The notes beneath the pieces were generated by a model, which was not told the DNA's origin, searched no databases, and saw only the letters and a list, made by a program, of their open reading frames with translations. Below are positions 51,156-55,337 of a stretch of DNA of 55,337 nt, in pieces. The translations under genes were made by a program, and so were the position numbers. Position 1 is the first letter of the stretch; each line of letters opens with the position of its first letter. The DNA comes from an uncultured Eubacterium sp. (lineage in GTDB: Bacteria > Bacillota > Clostridia > Lachnospirales > Lachnospiraceae): assembly GCA_947089855.1 (NCBI GenBank), contig CAMUML010000025.1:1-55337 (forward strand), read 5' to 3'.

Positions 51156-52235
51156 ATGGACAAAAAGCACCTAAAGAAGTTTATAACGGCAAAGCACCTG
51201 CCAGTTGTAGATGCCATGAAAAAGATGGATGAAAACGGCTATGGAATATTGTTTATTACCGACGGCATGGGGGCTTTATACGGTACGGTAAGCGATGGGG
51301 ATATACGCAGGTGGCTGATAAGGACAGGAAAGCTGGATGTTGACATCAGCCTGGTTATGAACCGGAACCCAAGGTTTTTATATAGGGGCCATGAAAAGGA
51401 AGCCTACTCTTATATGGCTGCACAAAAGATCACTTCGGTACCCATTGTAGACGATAGGTTAAATATTGTAGATATAAAGATGGGGTTACATACACAGGAT
51501 GTACTATCAGAAGGAAATAAAGCAGCGCTCAAAGGTACGGCAGCTGTTATTATGGCAGGCGGAAAAGGGACAAGGCTGTATCCGTATACAAAAATATTGC
51601 CGAAACCATTGATTCCGATCGGGGATGTCCCGATTTTGGAACGCATCCTTGACCGGTTTTACCGGTATGGCGTAGAAGAGTTTTATCTGACGGTGAATTA
51701 CCGCAAAGAGATGTTAAAGGCTTATTTTGACGGGCAGGCGCTGCCTTATACACTGCATTATATTGAAGAGGATCTGCCGCTTGGAACTGCCGGGGGTATC
51801 CGGCTGATTAAACGGGAGTTTAGCCGCCCGGTCATTGTTACCAATTGTGATATTTTAATACAGGCTGATTATGGGCAGATCTTGGAATACCATATACAGT
51901 CTGGCAATGCAATGACGATTGTATCATCCCTGAAAAATACAACGATCCCATATGGGGTGCTGCATTCACAGGAAGGAGGGGCCGTTACTGCTTTGGAAGA
52001 AAAACCGAAGCGTTCGTATTTTATAAATACGGGCATGTATTTGGTAGACCCTGCGTTTTTTGAAAGGATACCGAAAGGCAGGGTTTTCCATATGACGGAC
52101 CTTGCAGAAGAATTGATAAAAGGAAAGGAACGTGTGGGGATGTATCCGGTCAGTGAAAATTCGTTCCTTGACATGGGGCAATTGGAAGAAATGAAAAAGA
52201 TGGAAGAACAGATCAGAAATGGATATGTAGAATGA
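51156..52235 (+). CDS. CBS-domain sugar nucleotidyltransferase (PtmE-like)
   Basis: 359 residues from the ATG at 51156; a frame open further upstream is only the end of the previous gene. Two CBS motifs fill the first 120 residues ('GILFITDGMGALYGTVSDGD', 'PIVDDRLNIV'), then a nucleotidyltransferase domain: 'AAVIMAGGKGTRLYPYTKI', 'LPKPLIPIGDVPILERIL'. In legionaminic acid loci the PtmE enzyme of the same plan makes GDP-GlcNAc. It is therefore the best evidence for a legionaminate-type route, but NDP-sugar identity is inferred. Overlaps the next gene by 4 bp. Confidence 0.82.
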   Translation: MDKKHLKKFITAKHLPVVDAMKKMDENGYGILFITDGMGALYGTVSDGDIRRWLIRTGKLDVDISLVMNRNPRFLYRGHEKEAYSYMAAQKITSVPIVDDRLNIVDIKMGLHTQDVLSEGNKAALKGTAAVIMAGGKGTRLYPYTKILPKPLIPIGDVPILERILDRFYRYGVEEFYLTVNYRKEMLKAYFDGQALPYTLHYIEEDLPLGTAGGIRLIKREFSRPVIVTNCDILIQADYGQILEYHIQSGNAMTIVSSLKNTTIPYGVLHSQEGGAVTALEEKPKRSYFINTGMYLVDPAFFERIPKGRVFHMTDLAEELIKGKERVGMYPVSENSFLDMGQLEEMKKMEEQIRNGYVE

Positions 52236-52906
52236 ATGGTGGCAACGGGAAGGCAGATAAGGGAAGGCGGCTCGTTTTCGTAGGAGGCGGAGGGCATTGC
52301 AGGTCTGTACTGGATGCTGCTTTGGGATCGGGCCTGTTTTCCGAAATTGTGGTTACGGACCGCATGGTGCCGGTGGGAAGCGAAGTTTTAGGCTGCAAAG
52401 TAGCCGGTACCGATGAGGTGCTTGCAGGCTTATACCACAAGGGGTTTCGATATGCCTTTGTTAGTGTAGGAAGTATCCAAAGCACGCAAAGGCGGCAGGA
52501 ATTGTACCAGCAGATACGAAACATTGGGTTCCAGGTACCTGTTATCGCCGATGTATCTGCCGTAGCAGCATCCTCAGCTAGCATTGGAAGCGGGGTGTTC
52601 CTTGGGAAAAATAGTGTGGTAAATGCAAATGCATCGATTGGGGATATGGCGATTATTAACAGTGGGGCTTTGGTCGAACATGATTGCCGGATCGGGGAGT
52701 TTTCCCATTTGTCGACGGGCAGTGTTATATGCGGAGGCTCGTCGGTTGCAGCCAATGTATTTGTTGGGGCCAATGCAACGATTATACATGGGGTGAAAGT
52801 TGGAAGGGGAAGTATTATTGGGGCAGGCAGTGTAGTTCTGGCAGACGTACCGGATGGGAAAACGGTTGTTGGGGTTTGGAAAGGAAGTAACGATGAAATT
52901 TCATGA
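52232..52906 (+). CDS. neuD: NeuD-family acetyltransferase
   Basis: 224 residues. NeuD proteins have a small Rossmann-like N-terminus ('RRLVFVGGGGHCRSVLDAAL') followed by a left-handed beta-helix ('GSGVFLGKNSVVNANASIGD', 'MAIINSGALVEHDCRIGEFS', 'HLSTGSVICGGSSVAANVFVGA', here in pieces of at most twenty). The His in VEHDCRIG is the general base. It acetylates a precursor amino sugar or the acid itself. The ATG overlaps the previous stop. Confidence 0.85.
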   Translation: MNGGNGKADKGRRLVFVGGGGHCRSVLDAALGSGLFSEIVVTDRMVPVGSEVLGCKVAGTDEVLAGLYHKGFRYAFVSVGSIQSTQRRQELYQQIRNIGFQVPVIADVSAVAASSASIGSGVFLGKNSVVNANASIGDMAIINSGALVEHDCRIGEFSHLSTGSVICGGSSVAANVFVGANATIIHGVKVGRGSIIGAGSVVLADVPDGKTVVGVWKGSNDEIS

Positions 52907-53933
52907 GGTCAAAGAGTATGCAAAGCCCTATATTATTGCGGAAATCGGGGCAAACCACAATGGCGATATGGAGCTGGCAAAGAAAATGGTGGATGCTGCC
53001 ATTGTATGTGGCGCAGATTGTGTAAAGTTCCAGTCATGGACGAAAGGTTCGATTTTTTCACGGCAGGTATATGAAGATAATTTTTTCCTGAACGATGATT
53101 ACCGTGGCAGGACAGATTATACGCTGGAGGAAATCGTAGATAAATACCATATTGGGGAAAGCCAGCATAAAGAATTAAAAGCCTATTGTGATGCGGAAGG
53201 CATCGAGTTTGCATCTACGCCATTTTCCAATCAGGAAGCAGACCTGCTTGCCGATGAGCTGGATGTGCCGTTCCTTAAAATAGCTTCGATGGATTTGAAT
53301 AATACCCCATTTCTGGCTTATGTGGCAGGAAAAGGGAAGCCCGTTGTACTTAGTACGGGCCTGTGCCCGATGAGCGAAGTTGCCCTTGCGGTAGAAACGC
53401 TGGCGGCGCATGGGTGCAGTGAGGTAACGCTGCTTCATTGCGTCTCTATTTATCCGCCGATGGACACCCAGGTAAACCTAAACAATATCGATATGCTGCG
53501 TATGTGCTTTGGGCTGAAAACAGGATATTCCGACCATACCATTGGGACGGTTGCCCCTATTATGTCGATTGCGAAAGGGGCGTGCATAATAGAAAAGCAT
53601 TTTACCTTAGATAAAACGATGGATGGATGGGACCACAAGATTTCTGCAGACCCGCCGGAATTAAAGGCTATCTGTGATGCGGCTAAGTCTGGGTACCAGA
53701 TGCTGGGGCCTTATCAAAAAGTTGTGTCGGAAGACGAAGTGCGCAGGGGCGCCTTTCAAAGAAGTATTGTAGCTGCCAGGCCAATTCAGGCAGGGGAGCA
53801 GATCAAAGAAGCAGACCTGGCCTATAAACGTCCAGGGACGGGCATCCCACCAAAATATTACCAGTATGTGGCAGGGCGTACTGCAAAACGGGATATAGCA
53901 TTTGACCAGATGATTACACAGGAGGATTTTTAA
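52893..53933 (+). CDS. neuB: N-acylneuraminate/legionaminate synthase (NeuB family)
   Basis: 346 residues from the ATG at 52893 (GGAAG upstream, overlap with neuD by 14 bp). TIM-barrel synthase: 'YIIAEIGANHNGDMELAKKM', 'VKFQSWTKGSIFS', 'EFASTPFSNQEADLL', 'KIASMDLNN', 'GYSDHTIG' and 'IEKHFTLDKTMDGWDHKISA', then a SAF/antifreeze-like C-terminus (about 285-346, 'RRGAFQRSIVAARPIQAGEQ'). It condenses PEP with a hexosamine-derived sugar to make a nine-carbon acid. Whether the product is sialic, legionaminic or related acid cannot be decided by eye. Confidence 0.93.
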   Translation: MKFHEVKEYAKPYIIAEIGANHNGDMELAKKMVDAAIVCGADCVKFQSWTKGSIFSRQVYEDNFFLNDDYRGRTDYTLEEIVDKYHIGESQHKELKAYCDAEGIEFASTPFSNQEADLLADELDVPFLKIASMDLNNTPFLAYVAGKGKPVVLSTGLCPMSEVALAVETLAAHGCSEVTLLHCVSIYPPMDTQVNLNNIDMLRMCFGLKTGYSDHTIGTVAPIMSIAKGACIIEKHFTLDKTMDGWDHKISADPPELKAICDAAKSGYQMLGPYQKVVSEDEVRRGAFQRSIVAARPIQAGEQIKEADLAYKRPGTGIPPKYYQYVAGRTAKRDIAFDQMITQEDF

Positions 53934-53939
53934 CGGCAG

Positions 53940-54629
53940 ATGATTGCGATTATCCCCGCAAGGGGCGGCTCGAAGGGGCTACCAGGGAAAAATATTAAGG
54001 AATTAAATGGGCTGCCGCTGATCGCATATACGGTTCAGGCTGCAAAAACGGCAGGTATCGGCCCAGTGTATGTAACGACAGACGATGAAGCAATTGCACA
54101 AGTGGCACAAAGGTATGGTGCGCAGGTACCTTTCCTGCGGCCAGGCTATTTGGCATCGGATACGGCATCAGCAATCGATGTATACCTGCATGCAGTGGAA
54201 TTTTTGTCAGAAAAGGGCGGCTGCCCTATAGAAAAATTTATGGTACTGCTGCCGACAACGCCGTTTCGGGGTGCAGGGCATATCCAGGAAGCCTATCAGC
54301 TGTTTGTAGAAGAACAGGCCGATACATTGGTTTCCGTAACCAAAGCAGATACGCCGCCAAGCTGGTATTTGTACCAGGATAAAAATTCCCGTATCCATAG
54401 CTGCGGATTTGGCCTTGCGGATGGATTTGTCAGTAACCGGCAGATGGATGGGGGCTACTATATACCGAATGGGGCGGTTTATATTCTGGACTATCAGCTG
54501 TTAAAGCAGGGACGGACTTATTATAGCGATAATACCATTGCGTATGTGATGGGCCGGAGGGATTCGGTTGATATTGATACAGCGGATGATTTTGACTATG
54601 CAGAGTACCTTATGAAAAGCCAAAGATGA
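53940..54629 (+). CDS. neuA: CMP-nonulosonate cytidylyltransferase (NeuA family)
   Basis: 229 residues. The N-terminal signature 'AIIPARGGSKGLPGKNIKEL' binds CTP; 'VTTDDEAIAQVAQ', 'LLPTTPFRGAGHIQEA' and 'GGYYIPNGAVYILDYQLL' are family motifs. It activates the NeuB product as CMP-sugar. It follows neuB by 6 bp, so the pair is co-translated. The start begins directly at the conserved strand (MIAIIPARG). Confidence 0.94.
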   Translation: MIAIIPARGGSKGLPGKNIKELNGLPLIAYTVQAAKTAGIGPVYVTTDDEAIAQVAQRYGAQVPFLRPGYLASDTASAIDVYLHAVEFLSEKGGCPIEKFMVLLPTTPFRGAGHIQEAYQLFVEEQADTLVSVTKADTPPSWYLYQDKNSRIHSCGFGLADGFVSNRQMDGGYYIPNGAVYILDYQLLKQGRTYYSDNTIAYVMGRRDSVDIDTADDFDYAEYLMKSQR

Positions 54630-54654
54630 TGTTTTAAGAAAAGGGGATAGGCCT

Positions 54655-55314
54655 ATGGAATTGGAAATTGGGAAAAAGATCTACAGCCTTGCAGGAAAGA
54701 TGTTCCCTATCTGCCGCAGCATCACAGGGGCAGGGGTACGTGAAACACTTAGTATATTGTCGGAATATATTTCAGACGGGGCGGATGTGGAAGTTGTATT
54801 GCACGAAGTCCCTACTGGAACAAAAGTGTTTGACTGGCAAGTGCCAAAAGAGTGGGTGGCCAGGGAAGCCTTTATTGAAGATGCAGGCCATCGGCGTGTG
54901 GTAGATTTTAAAAATAATAACCTTCATGTTATGGGGTATTCCATTTCAGTCGACCAATGGGTGAGCCTTGATGAATTAAAAAGGCATATCCATACGCTGC
55001 CCGGACAGCCAGAGTGGATTCCCTATGTAACCTCATATTATAAGGAAGATTTTGCTTTCTGTATGAGCGAAAAGCAGAAAAATTCCCTGGAGCAGGGTAT
55101 GTACCGTATGTATATTGACAGCGGGCTTTTTGATGGCAGCCTGACATATGGGGAGGTTGTGGTTCCTGGAAGGTCAGGCCGTGAAATCTTTTTTTCGACT
55201 TATATCTGCCATCCGTCAATGGCAAACGATAATTGTTCCGGCCCGGCGCTGGCTGCAGAATTAATACGGTATGTGGCTGCACAAAAAGTCCAGCTAAGAA
55301 ATGTCAATGGGTAA
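54655..55314 (+). CDS. DUF4910 aminopeptidase-like protein, half length
   Basis: 219 residues; family members are about 430. The first half is well kept: 'GKKIYSLAGKMFPICRSITG' then 'AGVRETLSILSEYI', 'VPTGTKVFDWQVPKEW', and 'FFSTYICHPSMANDNCSGPA', the M28-like site with His and Asp/Asn. After 'AAELIRYVAA' the sequence leaves the family (QKVQLRNVNG) and stops at 55312-55314, so the C-terminal half with further zinc ligands and the following HTH are missing. It is probably truncated or frameshifted; the piece could also be the partner of another gene just beyond the window. The ATG has GGGG upstream. Confidence 0.75.
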   Translation: MELEIGKKIYSLAGKMFPICRSITGAGVRETLSILSEYISDGADVEVVLHEVPTGTKVFDWQVPKEWVAREAFIEDAGHRRVVDFKNNNLHVMGYSISVDQWVSLDELKRHIHTLPGQPEWIPYVTSYYKEDFAFCMSEKQKNSLEQGMYRMYIDSGLFDGSLTYGEVVVPGRSGREIFFSTYICHPSMANDNCSGPALAAELIRYVAAQKVQLRNVNG

Positions 55315-55337
55315 AATGAAAAATGTTTAAAAAGTTT

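Noticed and set aside
1-55337. CRISPR array, rRNA operon, replication origin, prophage
   Set aside because: No regularly spaced direct repeats, rRNA-like segments, DnaA-box clusters or phage structural genes were seen.

Overview
The window reads as chromosomal DNA of a spore-forming, anaerobic, gut-type Firmicute, most likely Lachnospiraceae or a close relative. Signs of this are AGGAGG-type ribosome sites, dipicolinate synthase genes, a CIRCE-controlled hsp20, a FeoA-FeoA-FeoB iron operon, an [FeFe]-hydrogenase-like receptor preceded by a Rex-type operator, and many families typical of Clostridia. No rRNA, CRISPR array or intact integrase was seen.

Layout. (1) 1-7138: two ABC-2 export systems (a permease pair, and an ATPase with two permeases) around a diaminopimelate-decarboxylase-type gene. 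(2) 7193-11026: a tRNA-Leu(CAA) followed by an AT-richer accessory island with a HEAT-repeat gene, a PadR regulator, a lipoprotein, a cytidine deaminase and several fragments of conjugative-element genes. (3) 11063-16771: an SDR oxidoreductase, a leftward etfB-etfA-phosphoesterase operon and a GH127 beta-L-arabinofuranosidase. (4) 17054-20387: a 144-bp MITE-like element with 8-bp target repeats, then the feo operon with two copies of a DtxR-type operator, a structured leader and a small Cys-rich membrane protein. (5) 20444-31283: conserved metabolic and stress genes (hydrogenase-like chemoreceptor, hsp20, thiD, pyk, dpaAB, asnB, a DtxR-family regulator, an Fe-S aldo/keto reductase). (6) 31478-36059: a graveyard of rearranged genes, with one intact AAA/PD-(D/E)XK protein between two broken relatives, a MATE fragment, a frameshifted antitoxin and a PIN::Rpn chimera. 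(7) 36382-55314: an XRE regulator and then a tightly packed surface-polysaccharide operon running off the window.

The polysaccharide operon holds a Wzz-like co-polymerase, glycosyltransferases, acetyltransferases, a WbsX protein, a Wzy-like polymerase, a Wzx flippase, a radical SAM/SPASM protein with a nine-G tract in its reading frame, a capsule-synthesis-like protein and a nonulosonic-acid module (CBS-nucleotidyltransferase, NeuD-, NeuB- and NeuA-type proteins). It ends in a half-length DUF4910 protein. Together these suggest a Wzx/Wzy-type glycan carrying a sialic- or legionaminic-type sugar.

The most interesting items are the soluble H-cluster chemoreceptor with its Rex-type site, the radical SAM gene with the G9 tract, the MITE with clear target duplications, the feo control region, and the scars in regions 2 and 6. 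All family calls come from reading motifs by eye; no database search was run.
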